Of a stretch of DNA of 64,000 bases, positions 11,991 to 24,119 are shown piece after piece. How positions within the stretch are numbered: the first letter of the stretch is position 1; every line of letters begins with the position of its first letter. Made by a program: the position numbers and the translations under genes. This DNA is from Oxytricha trifallax (Eukaryota; Ciliophora; Spirotrichea; Sporadotrichida; Oxytrichidae). Under the pieces are notes generated by a model, which did not search any database, had not been told where the DNA came from, and saw only the letters and a program-made list of their open reading frames with translations. The stretch spans positions 1 through 64,000 of the forward strand of contig ARYC01000075.1 of assembly GCA_000711775.1 (NCBI GenBank), written 5' to 3'.

Positions 11991-13620
11991 TTTGATTGTG
12001 ATATCCAAATAATTATTATATGCAGTTTTACGAATTAAAAAATATTTTATTCTTAAATATTGATAATAAGCTACTATTTTCATCGCTTTAAGAGGACTTT
12101 TGCTTTCTACCTAGTTTTCATCATCACTTTCATCATTAAATTGATTTTGATTCACATTTTAATCGTTATTTGCAGAACTGAAGTTACTTGGTAACTCTTT
12201 TAATTTTTATCAACAAGATCTTTCATGATTTCCATTGCAAATGAATGGGTTTGTTTAAGTTTAGAATTAAACTCTAGAGTCTGTAAACAAAATTTAGCTT
12301 GTGTCATGCTTTAATGAGGCTTTGATAAAATGTCATCTTCTGTCAGTGATTATGTTTAATTCTTCAAATCTATAATTTAATAAAATTAAAATTTATTTTG
12401 ACATTTATTAAACTTAATAACTTACATTCCTAGTATTTTTAGCAGTTATTGTTTAAAATACTTGACAAGTTTTAATTTTAATATAAGAGATCTATGTGCT
12501 TTGATAATAAACATTAATCTCTTCTCTATGTTCAATTTGATCCATTTTTGAGTTGTCCTTGATTCGTGTAATTATCTTCTGTATTTGCAAAACCCCAAAA
12601 CTGCTTTTATTTGCCCCTTTTCTGCTTTTTTTTCTTTATTACTAAATAGTAATTTAAATTTGGAAACTGTCAGATAAAAGAATATTGTGGGACTTACAAA
12701 AAATCAAAAGTTAAAGTCTTAAAAGCCTGAACTTTCAATTTTTCTAAGATCTGTGGATTCTCAAAATCTTATTCTTGATCTTATATTTACTCAATAAAAC
12801 TACTGTTTTTTTTAACTTTTTATTTTTGTCTTTAAACTTATTGGAGATTTAGTCATGACGTGATTTATATTTGTGGGTTACTCTTAAATGTTATTTAATT
12901 GACTGTAGGTACGAATTTTTCTTGGTTTATTTGAGTAGCTTGGCTTTGGAATTATTGGGTAATCTGAGAATTAGTTTGTGAAGTCTAAATCTATCTGTCA
13001 ACGTTTTATTAAGTTGACCTCTTCTATACTTAATTGATGAAGCTAAGCTATTTTGCCTGAAATAAAGTTTGCCATTCTAAAAGTGTTTTGTTTCTCGATT
13101 ATTTTATGTTAATGACAACCGCTCTATTTAAGAATTAAATTAATATGAAATTTATATAATAAATTATATTATTCTACATTCTAATCTCCATCTTCATTAA
13201 TTTATGTTAATTGAAGATTATATAATTAGTTAAGATTAAGGAATTCGTTTGATAAATTTATTTGCATTAATTTGAAAGCTCAATTCCTTGCTGGAGTAGC
13301 CCAGCAGGTACTTTTTTTCTAACTTTTTCCAAATTAATTTGGCATTACCATAAATGCAAGTAAAATATACAAGCAGTAATTTATAAGGAAATTCTGTACT
13401 TCTTATGGCTCTTCATCCATTCTTTACCTTCCTTGACTTTTTTTACCTCTTTTCCCACCTAATCATATTTACATCAATTGAAACTTTTCTTGTTTTATTT
13501 AAAACACCACCTCGTTTGCTATTAGTTTCAAGTTCTTCTAATTGATTGGCAGTCAATTATCTCTTTTCCTTGGTGTTTCTCAATAAAAACTAAGTGTTGA
13601 TAATAGATGAATTTAAATTG
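11990..13620 (-). CDS. Basic/disordered protein, upstream blocks
   Basis: Three minus-strand blocks are convincing. About 13570-13416 contains TANQLEELETNSKRGGVLNK and reaches a TGA after RKVKNG. About 13000-12770 contains FSDYPIIPKPSYSNKPRKIR. About 12210-11990 contains QNQFNDESDDENQVESKSPL and ends with TGA. Strand, order and composition fit one gene continuing into the block at 10510-9629. No catalytic domain seen. Confidence 0.5.
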
Positions 13621-13890
13621 CATACTTGTCAACTTGCCAGAGGTACAGCATTAAAAGTCAAGGAGACGTTTAAGCAATTCTTAGAATATAAACAAGAGGG
13701 GATTGAAGTTAAAATATCAAAGTCTTCTAGATGTAGCTGATAGAATTGACCCTACTACAGGTTTATAAAATATATTCTTGAAAAGTTGACAACATTTATT
13801 ACTACTTTTTCCTAATGAGTCTTGTGATAGTTTTACTATACCTCTTAGTGGTCCACTATAACCTAACTTTTTAATAATAAGTTTTATATT
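13596..13890 (+). CDS. Unidentified short plus-strand gene
   Basis: A frame from about 13596 reads VLIIDEFKLHTCQLARGTAL then KVKETFKQFLEYKQEGIEVK and reaches TGA at about 13731. The overlapping frame then takes over with YQSLLDVADRIDPTTGLQN. A one-base shift around 13715 would join them. It starts next to the 5' end of the minus-strand gene ending the previous region, so the two are arranged head to head. No family recognised. Confidence 0.45.
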
Positions 13891-14394
13891 CCATTTTTAT
13901 TCAAAATTCTAATAGATACTTGATAAGTTTATCGTGATTGCTTAATCTATGTTTTAGAGTATGACTTTTAATTTAGTAGATCTATTTTGATTATTGTTTG
14001 TTCTTTTCGGTGCACTGCTCTTCCCTATGATTTTTAAATCTTCAACTTCAATGACTACTTGTTTTCGAGAACAATTGAGGTTTGACTAATCAAAGTAGCG
14101 AAAAAACTAAGAGTGTTGTTTTTCTCATATTTTTAATTTAATAATAATTTATTATAATTTATTGTATTTCAATCAATTTAATTGTATAAAAATAGTCCAG
14201 AATAAGATATTGTTATTAAGAAAAAAGATGTAAAATTATATTATATAAGTTACTTTCTCATTTAAATTCAAAGTAATTATTAAATGTTTCTAAGGTGGTC
14301 TCTCTGAAAAAACTGCTGACTTTGGAAACTGTTGATTGAGTTCTTCTTATGAGAACTGTCTTGGAACAGTTTAATCTTTACTTTGAATTTTAAT
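13891..14394. other. AT-rich spacer
   Basis: No supported gene. Tracts of A, T and AATAATTTATTATAATTT-type sequence dominate 14130-14270. Confidence 0.5.
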
Positions 14395-15000
14395 TCACGA
14401 GCACTAACCCCTCAAGGAATTCTGCGAATTTATAGTCCTGGTTCACGAATGGATCTCGGCTGTAATATTCTCAAAGGGAATAAATAAATGGAAAAGAATT
14501 ATTAATTATAATAAGATGTGAAGGAATTACTTCGAAACAAGATAGTGACACTCTATAAATTCAGAGAAAACTAGAGAGTCAAACTAACTTTACTTATCTA
14601 ATTGTTAATAGAATGCTCTGGCATCAGAACTGCTCAATAAATTGTTATTTGAGTTTTTCTGTTGCTGTTGGAAAAAGGAGATTAATACATAGGTGGGTAG
14701 GCAAGTTGGATTGTTTTCGATAGATAAGTTTTAGACTAAGGCTGATAAACGGTTTAAGGCAGTCTTTACTGATTTTTTAGTAAAGTATGTGAAATCCGTC
14801 ATTCTCTTGTTGTTTAAACTTTGATTCTATAATTTAATATCCCTTTAATAGGATTTATATACATAACAATAGAATACTAAATTAACTTCTGAGATTATTA
14901 AAATTGATCTGTTTTTACTAGGCTACTCCGATCTAACTTAAAACATTAATGAAACCTTTTTCAAGCTGTTTTTAGTTAAGCCACGCCTCTTGCTGTATAA
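14395..15000 (+). CDS. Unidentified gene from ATG 14488
   Basis: From ATG 14488 the frame reads MEKNYQLQQDVKELLRNKIV and continues LYKFRENQRVKLTLLIQLLI to an in-frame TGA at 14650-14652, then VFLLLLEKGDQYIGGQASWI and more in the same frame. The helical, leucine-rich content suggests a folded helical protein or a membrane-associated segment. An overlapping frame is also free of TGA for about 130 codons (14395-14790) but has poor composition and was taken as a shadow. The start is chosen because it follows an A-rich leader and no coding-like sequence precedes it in frame. Confidence 0.5.
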
Positions 15001-15559
15001 TGCACTAAAACTCCTAAGTAGTCCGTAAATTATAAATAATATATAAAATTAATCAAAGTACACTGCTTTAACTTTGATGCAGAAGTGCTTATATTTTATG
15101 TGTTAAGTTTGGGTTAGGGCGTAGTTATGGAGACAGAAGTCAAACACGCCAAACAAACAGTTCAAATAATGGTAAAAAAATGCTCCGAAAAAATCTTTCA
15201 TCATATTTAATTAAATTATTTTAAGATATTGTAATTCAATGAATCTATATGAATTAATTTAAATTATCATTTTAATCCTAGAGAGAAGTATTTTTTTTGG
15301 CGAAATAACTCTTAATAATCAAGTTGTGTATAATAAACTTTTTAAATAATACGCTCGGTTATTACTTAGTTAAATAAGCCTCAACATAATAATAAATAAG
15401 AAATAATTTATTGTAAATACATATTAAATCTCTACATTCACTTGAGTTTTTTCTTTTGACGACATTTTATTAGCATTCTAGACACCTTCTTCATAAAAGA
15501 ACGGAGGACATTTAGTAAATTTATTTACGAAGTCACAAAGAGATTGCCTGAATAGGATT
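15001..15559. other. AT-rich spacer
   Basis: No gene supported; long A/T tracts and no protein-like frame. Confidence 0.45.
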
Positions 15560-16450
15560 AAAATTAACAATTTATTATTTTAATAGATTGCGATCAGTGC
15601 TATTTTCAAATCACTGGTTTGGTATTTTGCTCTATATTATTGGATTTTAATGTATAAATTTCCTTAAATATCGTCAATTTATTCACTACACTGGATTTTG
15701 ATCTAAATCTTTGAGTTTAATCATAAAATAATTTTATACTATATTATATTATGAAGATTATTAATTAAACTTATTAATGTAAAACTCCTCTCTTACTGCT
15801 GAAAACGGTTTATTCTATCTCATTTTTGATCTTCTAAATGAGCAGCTCAAACTCCTAATGAATATCATCCAATTTCTCATTAAAGCCCCAAAATCCAAGA
15901 CTACAACAGTAATCATACACTCCATCGATTATTCCTACTCCTCTACGTTAAGTAGCCACTTTTGGGTCTTTTTACTTCAATATTTAAATCAAAATATTTT
16001 CTATATCTCAAGAGTAAACTACTAAAGTCTTAAGCTAATACTCTTAATAGATCTTACACATGTCGAGATAGGTTAAGAAGTCTTTTTGTCTTTAAATATG
16101 TTCAAGTAACTACTAATTGGGCATTTTAATTTTCTAATCACATCCTCGATTTATTACGACCACTGAACTCCTTAACTAGTTTTTCTGGATGTTTAAAGCT
16201 AAAAGAGAAATTGTTTTTTATGTTTATTATGGATTTCTTTATGTCACTCAATAGCGGCGATTCATTTCTTTCCAAAATATCCATCTGTCAAGCAACGATT
16301 GCATATAGAATAGGGTTGTTTTTTTATATCAAGAAGCAGCTTCTCTTAAGCATATTTTATCACAATCTTAGATAAAAGCGAAGGATTTAGTGAGTTTTGG
16401 CGGGGACTTTATAGAGTTGAAATGTGGTTCTCTATCTCATCATATGACAT
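15560..16450 (-). CDS. Unidentified gene starting at 16450
   Basis: ATG at 16450 opens MSYDEIENHISTLQSPRQNS, then KIVIKYAQEKLLLDIKKQPY and SICNRCLTDGYFGK. One-base shifts lead to KKSIINIKNNFSFSFKHPEK, then EDVIRKLKCPISSYLNIF, then RRGVGIIDGVYDYCCSLGFW and KLDDIHQEFELLIQKIKNEI. The protein order is coherent over about 290 codons despite three or more frame changes, so it is either a decayed gene or carries read errors. Cys pairs (CNRC) hint at metal binding, but I recognise no domain. The TBE at 16645 lies about 195 bp upstream of the start. Confidence 0.55.
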
Positions 16451-16644
16451 ATTGTTTATTAATTATTGTAATTGTTGAACTCAAGCAAATCTAGGAAAGC
16501 TTTTAAGAAAGCCAAAATTTCAAACATCCCTTTTGGATTATAGTAGAAATCTTCAATATCATGTAAATATGAATAAAATTAGAGTTATATCTAAAGTCAA
16601 TGTCAAACATGTCCCATAAAGATTGTGGTGAGAGATAGCACAAT

Positions 16645-16750
16645 CAAAACCCCAAAACCCTTTCAGTAGTTTGATTGAGTTTTTGATTGATAAAAGTAGA
16701 CTATTAGTGCATTCTTTATTAGGGTTTTAATAGGGTTTATGTAGGGGTTC
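16645..16750 (+). repeat. TBE left inverted terminal repeat
   Basis: Outer C4A4C4-like tip, then a segment with CAGTAGTTTGATTGAG and an inner stretch rich in AGGGTTT units; it is repeated inverted at about 20560-20667. The telomere-like tip is the defining TBE feature. Confidence 0.92.
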
Positions 16751-16794
16751 AATTTTTAAATATAAGTAATTTAAGTGAGTATAACAAGCGAGTT

Positions 16795-18218
16795 TTTAAA
16801 ATATTTCACACATAAGCTTAGAGTCATGTGGCAGTTCTCTGAATTTTATCTTTCTAAGTTGATGTTTGATTGTTTCTATTGTTTGTTAATTCTCTTAGCA
16901 TGGCTTGATAATAGTTGAGTATGCAAGTTCTCTGAGACCTCCATTTATTTTATTTTTATCGAGATATTGTTTGATTCTCTGCTTCGAATCTCTCTCACCC
17001 CTGCAGCTAAAGTAATCGTTTCTTGGCATGTCGCTCTCTATTATTATTAATGCTAGAGCCCAGATATCCCATTAAGTGACTCCATCTCTCCAATCCTATC
17101 TCTCTGAGAAATATCCAGGAGTGCCGTAAACATTTCCTTATGCAGAGGCTTGCACTCTTTGAGCTCTGTTGAATTCAATAATATAAGAGGCTGATAGTTC
17201 ATCATGATGTTCTCTGGCTTTAAGTCTCTATGAACATATCTTAGCTTGGTAAGCTCTTGAATCCCTTCAACTATCTGCCATACTATCTAGCTAATTTATC
17301 TCTGACATCTATTGTCAGATAAGAATTCTCTGTAAGTCATTTCAAGTAAAGGAAGCCTGAAGGCTACATGATCTTTACCAAGTAAAATAGCATCAAGCTA
17401 GATGATATGCCTGCACTCATTTAACTTTGCCTTTTAAAGAGCATAATACTCATTAGCAAATTCCATTTGGAACTTGTCATCAGCAAGGAAGTAATTGAAT
17501 GGATATATCTTGTAAGCATATTAGTCATCAGTAATGACTCTCTTCTCTATTTTATCTTCAAGAGTGAGGTAGCTTTCTAGGCAAAAATCTAAGTCAATAA
17601 TTTTTAAAATGGGAATCTTCATTGCCTCTATTTTAACCATGATTTTATTGATCTCAGAGACTGGAAAGTTCTTGACTGCTTTCTTCACTTTTACTTACTT
17701 CTAGACTTCAACTCTAAGAGACTCCTCTGGGTTTCTTGATCTTCTATTTTAGAGGAATCTAAAGACAAAACTTTGATTGTGCTTTTTCTTTAAGCGCACT
17801 TTGAGGTCTCTAGTATGAGAATATGGCTTCTCACAGAACTCACAGACATACTTCCCATCTTTCTTTTAATGCTTGAGATATAACCTTGGCATATCGTTGT
17901 GTATATTTCTCAAGTGTCTCTTATAAGTTGACTTGTAAGGGAAAACTTTATTGCATTCTTTGCATTAATAGTCAACTTTGGCTGGTATTTATTAATGCTC
18001 TATAACTGGTTGTTTAGCCTCCTCCTCAATTTACACAGCTTCTATGATGACCTCCTACTAAATTTATATTTAAATCTCAAAGCTAGACTGGTCAAAGTTG
18101 TCATAAGTAGGCTCCCACTGAGTACAAGCGTCTCTGTCTCTTCTTTTCTTGGCTGGAATGATAATTTTTATTGACTTTATCAAAGTAATGCCGCTCTTCT
18201 TAACAGGTTAGAGCTCAT
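16795..18218 (-). pseudogene. TBE 57-kDa zinc-finger/kinase ORF
   Basis: Read from about 18218. Two C2H2 fingers are visible (CKECNKVFPYKSTYKRH near 17950 and CEFCEKPYSHTRD near 17840), then a protein-kinase region with the catalytic loop VHRDLKPENIM near 17230, and the C-terminus with SDMPRNDYFS near 17030. At the activation-segment start this copy reads EFN where typical kinases have DFG; the copy at 53323 reads DFN. Frame changes occur, and the terminator seen in the other copies (FE then TGA) is not kept. The product is thought to be transposon-encoded DNA-binding protein with kinase-like fold; its role is unknown. Confidence 0.8.
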
Positions 18219-18407
18219 TTTAGTTTGCTGATATATTTTATTACAATAATGATAAAATCTACCTTGATCAACTATTATAGTAGAGTATAAGACACTCTGA
18301 TAGATTCTTTGCTGAGAGGTAAGAAAATGAACTAACCATAAAAGACTGTAAGTTGACATATTTTATGAGAATTTTATACATTTTAGTAAATTAAAATACT
18401 CCTAATG

Positions 18408-18481
18408 AAGTTTTGTTTCTTTAGGAGGTCCTCCAAATCAAGTTTGAACTTAATTTGGAGGACTCCTAAAATAATTAAACA
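18408..18481. repeat. Palindrome in the TBE divergent spacer
   Basis: TTTAGGAGGTCCTCCAAATC is followed after a few bases by its near-complement (TTTGGAGGACTCCTAAA), making a stem of about 24 bp. It sits between the divergent 57-kDa and 22-kDa genes. The other TBEs have different palindromes at the same place, so the structure rather than the sequence is kept. It may be a bidirectional promoter or transposase-related site; inference. Confidence 0.75.
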
Positions 18482-18687
18482 TTATTAGGAGCAATTTAAT
18501 GGAGATAGTTTGATAAAATGGAAATCAATCTGTGAAACTTGGAGCAAGTTTTTCAATGCTTCTCCGCATATCTTTTCAAGGTTGACCTCCAGTAGGTCCT
18601 CCCTATTTAGTAGTAAGATTTTAATAAACTTAGAATGGATATCCATAATTTTAAATTTCATTAACATTTCTAGAAAGAGGAAGCAAG

Positions 18688-19473
18688 ATGGAGTCTATGA
18701 ATGATGCAATGAAGAGAATTTAATCTCAAGATTTAATAGGAAAATTTCGAAGTAAAGAGGACCTCTATAGATATTTGGTATAGCAAGGTAAGTTCTTAAG
18801 TAAGATTAATAAATCCATTATAGTTGGATTGTTCTTGCCGACTTAGGAGGGAACTAAAATCTCATTCTTAAAAGCCTTACTGAGTGAGAGAAAAAAGCTT
18901 TTAAGTCTAATGAAATTAGGATGATAGAGACCTAACTACCCTGAAATATCAGTGACAAACCTATATGACGATGCTATGAGTGATCCGGACGTAGCTCTCT
19001 ACTTTCTAATAAAGCTACAGCTCTCTAATAAGTTGCCAGAGAGAAACTTCTCTTTGGTGTTCTTGCAGCTTTGAAACCTGAGTACTTAAATGAAGTTATT
19101 TAAGAAGCTCATAGAAACGCTACAGCATCTCTCCTGAAGAAAACGAGAAGCAAGGTATTATAATCAGCGACACCTGGCTCTAGGAACTACAGAAGCATCC
19201 ATTCATCTCAAGTAAGCTTTGTCTTCTAACTTTATAGAAATACCTGGTACTGCTATATACTTGATGAAAGAGCGTAGCAAATTAAACAGAGAGAGAAAGT
19301 CACAAGTAAAGCATGAATTGAGTAAGAGACTCTACAAAGATTTCTAAAAACCAGACGAGATGAACATAGACGCAGGAGCTGGCACTAAGAGAAGAAACAT
19401 GGGCCCAAGCAAGCCTTAAGAGGAAGAAAAGAAAGAGAAGCCGAATCCCTTTACGGGCAAATTTGATATGTGA
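18688..19473 (+). pseudogene. TBE 22-kDa ORF
   Basis: Starts MESMNDAMKRIQSQDLIGKF and matches the copy at 55335 (shared FRSKEDLxRYLVQQG and PNYPEISVTNLYD). It ends GKFDM followed by TGA at 19471-19473, a terminator position also used by the other copy (FQM then TGA). Several one-base frame changes, for example around 18900 and 19040, break it. Function of the 22-kDa protein is not established. Confidence 0.8.
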
Positions 19474-19479
19474 ACTTAT

Positions 19480-20530
19480 TCATTCGTTTAAATCTAAAAC
19501 TTATTTATATACACAAAATCTCCCTTCTCTCTTGCGCATACTTTAGCTTTATCATCGCTGACTCTTTTAGCAGCACTCTTAATAAAATCTACTCTATCTT
19601 TCTTCAAGTCGTGCATCAAGTGATAGAGTAGAAGTTTCTTGTAGTGGCCTTTCAATAACCCCCAATATAATTCAATTCCATTGAACTAAGGGCTGTAAGG
19701 AACATTAAATACAGGTGTTATGTTTAGCCTTTCATATTCCTTCCTTGAGTCTTTAGTTTTATGAACTGACAAGTTATCAACGAATAGAATAATCTCTTAG
19801 TCAGCGTACTTATCTCTGAGTTATTGCAAGAACTTAATATATTATTCAGTCTTTATAGAACGAGGGTGAATAACATAAGTCTCGAGGCCACTATCTTCAC
19901 TTATTCCACCAAGAATAGCATGAGTTTACACCTTAACCTTTTAATCATATACTTCAATGTTGCTGTACCTCTTATACCAAGACCTAGAAATGAAAGTATT
20001 AAATGTAAATACAGCTTCATCAGCGTGTATGAACTTTACATTATGCTCTTAAGACCTCTGCATTTAATCGAATATTTAATTTAATTAGTCTTATAAAATG
20101 GAACATTAAAGTCAATCACTCTCTTAATGCGATTGACTGTCTTGTAAGATATTCTATTCTTTTTATAAATGTTCGCTATAGATTAAGCAGAGATATGAAG
20201 CTCAGGAAATTGGCGATGAAACATCACAGGTCTCTAGGCGAGAGTGAAGTGAGCCCAGTATTAAAGAGTCTTATCATTAATAAGATAATCGATATGATGC
20301 TGCTTAATTTTTAAGGGTCTCTTAGGCTTAGAATTAAGATACTATCTCTTTAAATTCAATGCTAATAGACAGTGAGAACTAACAGTAGCAGGAGATTTAT
20401 GGAGTAGCCTTGCTATAGACGTGTAATTTAGGATAGGCTTGAGTTAATCACTATATTCATCACATCCATAACGCAACATAAACAATAAATCTATATACTC
20501 ACTGTCATAAACTGACTCCAAACCTCGCAT
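19480..20530 (-). pseudogene. TBE 42-kDa transposase
   Basis: ATG at 20530 gives MRGLESVYDSEYIDLLFMLR, closely matching the intact transposase at 57195-56131. FIHADEAVFTFNTFI with the first catalytic Asp is recognisable but lies in a different frame from the N-terminus, so at least two frame changes are present. Stop TGA at 19482-19480, six bases from the end of the convergent 22-kDa gene. Confidence 0.85.
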
Positions 20531-20559
20531 ATACTCATTAAATTACTAATATTTAAACA

Positions 20560-20667
20560 TTAAACCCCTAAATAAACTCTATTAAAACCCTAATAAAGAA
20601 TGCGTTAATAGTCTACTTTTATCAATCAAAAACTCAATCAAACTACTGAAAGGGTTTTGGAGTTTTG
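20560..20667 (-). repeat. TBE right inverted terminal repeat
   Basis: Inverted copy of 16645-16750, ending GGGTTTTGGAGTTTTG; the tip has one substitution from the G4T4 pattern. Flanked outside by the AAT duplication. Confidence 0.92.
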
Positions 20668-20785
20668 AATATTATTATCAATCTTTAGTAACAATCCTGA
20701 GTTAGTTAAAATCCAGTGGTTATTTCAAAGCTAAGATCGACACTACCCATATCATTTTATAACTTAAATTACATCATAAAAGATT

Positions 20786-22229
20786 AAATCGTGCCAATTG
20801 GCTTACCCCTGAATTTTTTGACTTGGTTTTTAGATAATTAATGGCTTTACTTCTAATATGTTCTTAAAGAAGTTTTACGATTTTTAAATTACTTTTTACT
20901 ACTTTAGCAATAGTTACTTCTTGTTTAGAATCTTGTGTATAAGCTTTTTTAGACAGTGAGTTTAAATTTTAAACTTAGGTTGTTGCAGCGTTTTAAGCTA
21001 TACTTTTCTTCTACCTGGTGTTACTGGAGAATTATTGCTATTAAGAACTGTTTTACTATCAAACATATTTTGATTGATCTTTTCCTGCCACAAACTCATT
21101 CTTAAACTTGATTTCAAGCTTATTTTTTTCAGTTTAAATTCATCAAAAGATCTTAGTAAGTGATTAACCCATCTTATTATTAACTATTTAAGATTTAAAA
21201 ATGGTAGTTCAGGTAATTGTTATAAAGCGTTGCTACCTTCCTTTTTTAATTCTTCAATTAAATAAAGCAAACTGACATCATGAATGCAAGAGTTGGGTTT
21301 TCGCATCAAAAGTGGCATAATTTTGTGTCTTTAAATATGAGAGTTTTCTTAAAGATTTCCAGATTTAGTTTTTAGTTATTATAACTGGGGTTTATTCACT
21401 AATATTTCGGGTTAATATGCATGTCGTTAGCTCAACTTGCTTCTTTTGATTTGTATTTTGACTTCTAGTGTTAGTAGAACTCTCCAGATTATTTTTACTT
21501 TCTTGTTAGGGGAAGTTGTTGAATAGAAGTAGCAGCAATGTGTAATTTTACTTATAACTGTCAATAACTTGGATAGTGATAAATACCAGTCATTATTTTA
21601 TTTTAAATTCTTAAATATAATTGAAGTTAATTTAATATATTCATTTGAAAAAAATAAAACATTAAATGCTAGACTTTTTCAATTTTCTCGAAAATCAACT
21701 TAGCTTTCGATTCAATATTAGTAATATTTGAACATGAAAGATTATTTTTATAATAAGGAAGTCTAATTTCACCTGTGTTGTCTTAAGTGAATTAGAAAGG
21801 CTTTATAATACTATTGTTTTAATTCGATTTTTACTTGATAAGTTTTGGTTGTTGATTGTGGTTGCCCAATAATATTTTAATAATAACAAAAATATTTACT
21901 CTCATATTGTGATTTATAATTTAATAGTATGATTGCTTATGCAAAAGATTAGGCAGAGAACTTCACACCAATACTTCAATTTATTTCTTAGATTAATCAA
22001 CAACAAATTACACTGTTTGCAGCACTCCATCATGAATCATACTTTGTTCTATTATTAAAGTATAAATTAGTGATTAGATTAATTACAAAAATAAGTCACA
22101 AGCTTGGATTTTATAGCTTTGAATGTGAGGAGTAGTTTTAAATCTAATATGTATTTTTGAAGGGCTGCTAGTTCTTGAAGAAGTCTTACTGGTTTTTTGG
22201 TAGCATACATAATTACACCCCAAAATCAT
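20786..22229 (-). CDS. Unidentified gene starting at 22229
   Basis: ATG 22229 opens MILGCNYVCYQKTSKTSSRT and runs 88 codons to TGA at 21965-21963. Downstream blocks on the same strand read QKKQVELTTCILTRNISEQT, then DVSLLYLIEELKKEGSNALQ and LPFLNLKQLIIRWVNHLLRS, then SNNSPVTPGRRKV, and finally QEVTIAKVVKSNLKIVKLLQ ending at TGA near 20788. LIIRWVNHLL resembles one helix of calponin-homology domains, but nothing else supports that. Frame steps of one base separate blocks; AT-rich gaps such as 21600-21960 may be IESs. It ends 119 bp from the TBE. Confidence 0.5.
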
Positions 22230-22576
22230 CATCCTTGTCAATTAAATATATTAAAATTATAAATTAATAGAATTTAATTTATAAAAGTCTTTTTTATAAA
22301 TCTAGGTGGTAAGAATGATAGATAAAAAAATCTGAAGAACAAAGAAAGCCATTGCTAATCAATATTTAAAACATGTTTTTGTTGAAATAACTAATTATAA
22401 ATATTAACTCATTAACACATTAAACATTTAAATAACACTCATTCTATTTCACAAATAAATAGCTATTACTTAATGATTTATTAAAGTGTAAAATTACTCA
22501 TTGACTGTTATTTATCAACAACACCAACTGCTCTTTATCATCAGTATGCTTTTCTCACTAGCTAGACAGACCTCAA

Positions 22577-23412
22577 TCATGTTTACTTTTAAACAATTTA
22601 ATTGGCTTATTTAACGAATTAATATATTATTCTAAATTTATGATAATAATTATGCAATAACTAAAAAAAAACTAAATAATCTATGAATTATTTTTATTTT
22701 GAATATTCAAAGGTTAATAACATCGGTACGCATAAACACCACTATGATTCCTTTGATTTTATATATTCCTCAGGTGTGTTTCAATAATATATAACTCTAT
22801 ATGTGAAAAGGCTTCAACTATATTATTAGCCATAACTGTAGACACCTCTAATATGGTAAATTATGTGTTTTTGCATAATCTATTCCTTCCTGAGTAAAAA
22901 CCTGTCTCTTAAAAACATACTTGACTACTCCACCCTAAACGTTTAATTTTTCTTGCTCGTTGTTACTGTCAGAATCCTATTTATTTGCCAACAACAGAAT
23001 ACAACGACCTTGTTCAGTGAAATCCAAGGCGTCTCGAAACCATTTTAAAACTTTGTGGTAACTTTTTCTTTTTTACTCACTGTATACCATAAACCAGCCT
23101 TTAACCTTGAATTTTATAAATAAAATAGATTTACACTATAAATTTGCTAGTTATGGGTCTATCAAATATCCTAACACTTTTAAAGTACAGAGCAGTGAAA
23201 GCTTAATATTTCTCCTCTCCGTAGTATCAAAAATCAAAAATTGCCTTTCTATCCACTTGCTTCATCTGTAAACTTCATTGTTTAAAAATCCACACATAGC
23301 GTTTTAAGTGTTCTTAGGTAGTTAGCCAAAGTTTATTACTGATTATGAGTGTTTTGCCAATACTTTAGACTCCTATTACTACTGCTTTGAATGTTCAAAG
23401 GTTGTAATCCAT
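22577..23412 (-). pseudogene. Rab-like small GTPase, broken
   Basis: ATG 23412 starts MDYNL, then TGA, then TFKAVVIGVQSIGKT, which holds the phosphate-binding GxxxxGKT box. The G3 region reads FDTT in one frame and GEEKYQAFTALYFKSV in the next, matching the Rab DTAGQE region across a one-base shift. The base-recognition box NKQD is at 22985-22974, with Gln written TAG. The G5 region EVSTVMANNIVEAFSHIELY follows after another shift. Normal Rabs are about 200 residues; this fits after allowing three or more lesions. It would switch membrane trafficking if intact. It lies next to a Rab-GAP-type gene. Confidence 0.75.
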
Positions 23413-24119
23413 TGTTATTAATAAATTAATTTATTTTAATTTTTCTATACATTTGATTTTGCAAATACAACCGAAAAATTAACAATTTATAGAGTTTTCT
23501 TTGTTAAGTGAAGATTTAGAAGAAATTAGTAATAATTAATTAGAAAAATATATAATACCTAGTCAAATTAAATAGTAGAAAATAAGTTGTGGTATAACTA
23601 ATCTCTCAATCTATATTATTATTTAATTAAAATATTAAAATATTTCATATGAATTCTCTTCAACACTAAGCAACTGTTAATATTGACTCAAACAATTACC
23701 ATTAATTATTAATTATCAATAACTGTAAGTAAATATTAATATATTTTGAATAAAAATAGTAAAATTTAAATATGAATCAACTAGTGCAGAACACTTCGCA
23801 GCCAACTATCAATCTAATCCACTGATCACTTCACTAAACTTCTCAATAAAATTATTAATCAAATAATTTTAACAGTAGCTCCGTTAAAAGTACTCATTTC
23901 AATATAAATAATTAAGTCATTGGGCTTTCTAATAAAGCCCCCCCCCATCCCAATATGAAAAAGTTTCGAATAATAATTCATTTGCAATAATTCCATATTT
24001 TAGTGATTGAATTATTGTTTTTAATTATTTGAATAATTTTCCTCTTAATTAAACTAAACTTTATTTTCTTTTTCTTTCCTAATGTCTTAGTAAAATATAT
24101 CTTTATTATATTAAATACT
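23413..24119. other. AT-rich spacer
   Basis: Divergent region between the Rab-like pseudogene and the TBC gene, more than 75 percent AT, with a C9 run at about 23939-23947. No gene seen; it would hold both promoters if they are active. Confidence 0.5.

Larger units (their letters stand above)
16645..20667. mobile_element. Full-length TBE transposon (decayed), 4.0 kb
   Basis: Both ends carry the TBE inverted repeat: CAAAACCCCAAAACCC at 16645 and, inverted, GGGTTTTGGAGTTTTG ending at 20667, with about 100 bp of matching sequence inside. AAT at 16642-16644 is repeated at 20668-20670, the 3-bp target duplication of the ANT type known for TBEs. The three TBE genes are present in the usual order and orientation (57-kDa minus, 22-kDa plus, 42-kDa minus). 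All three have frame changes, so this copy is not functional as read. It separates two minus-strand host genes. Confidence 0.95.

Noticed and set aside
16645-16660. A real telomere or chromosome end at the C4A4 tracts
   Set aside because: The tracts are short, paired as inverted tips of TBEs, and flanked by target triplets with DNA continuing on both sides.
20900-21200. Calponin-homology domain
   Set aside because: Only IIRWVNHLL fits one helix; the sequence on either side does not follow the domain.
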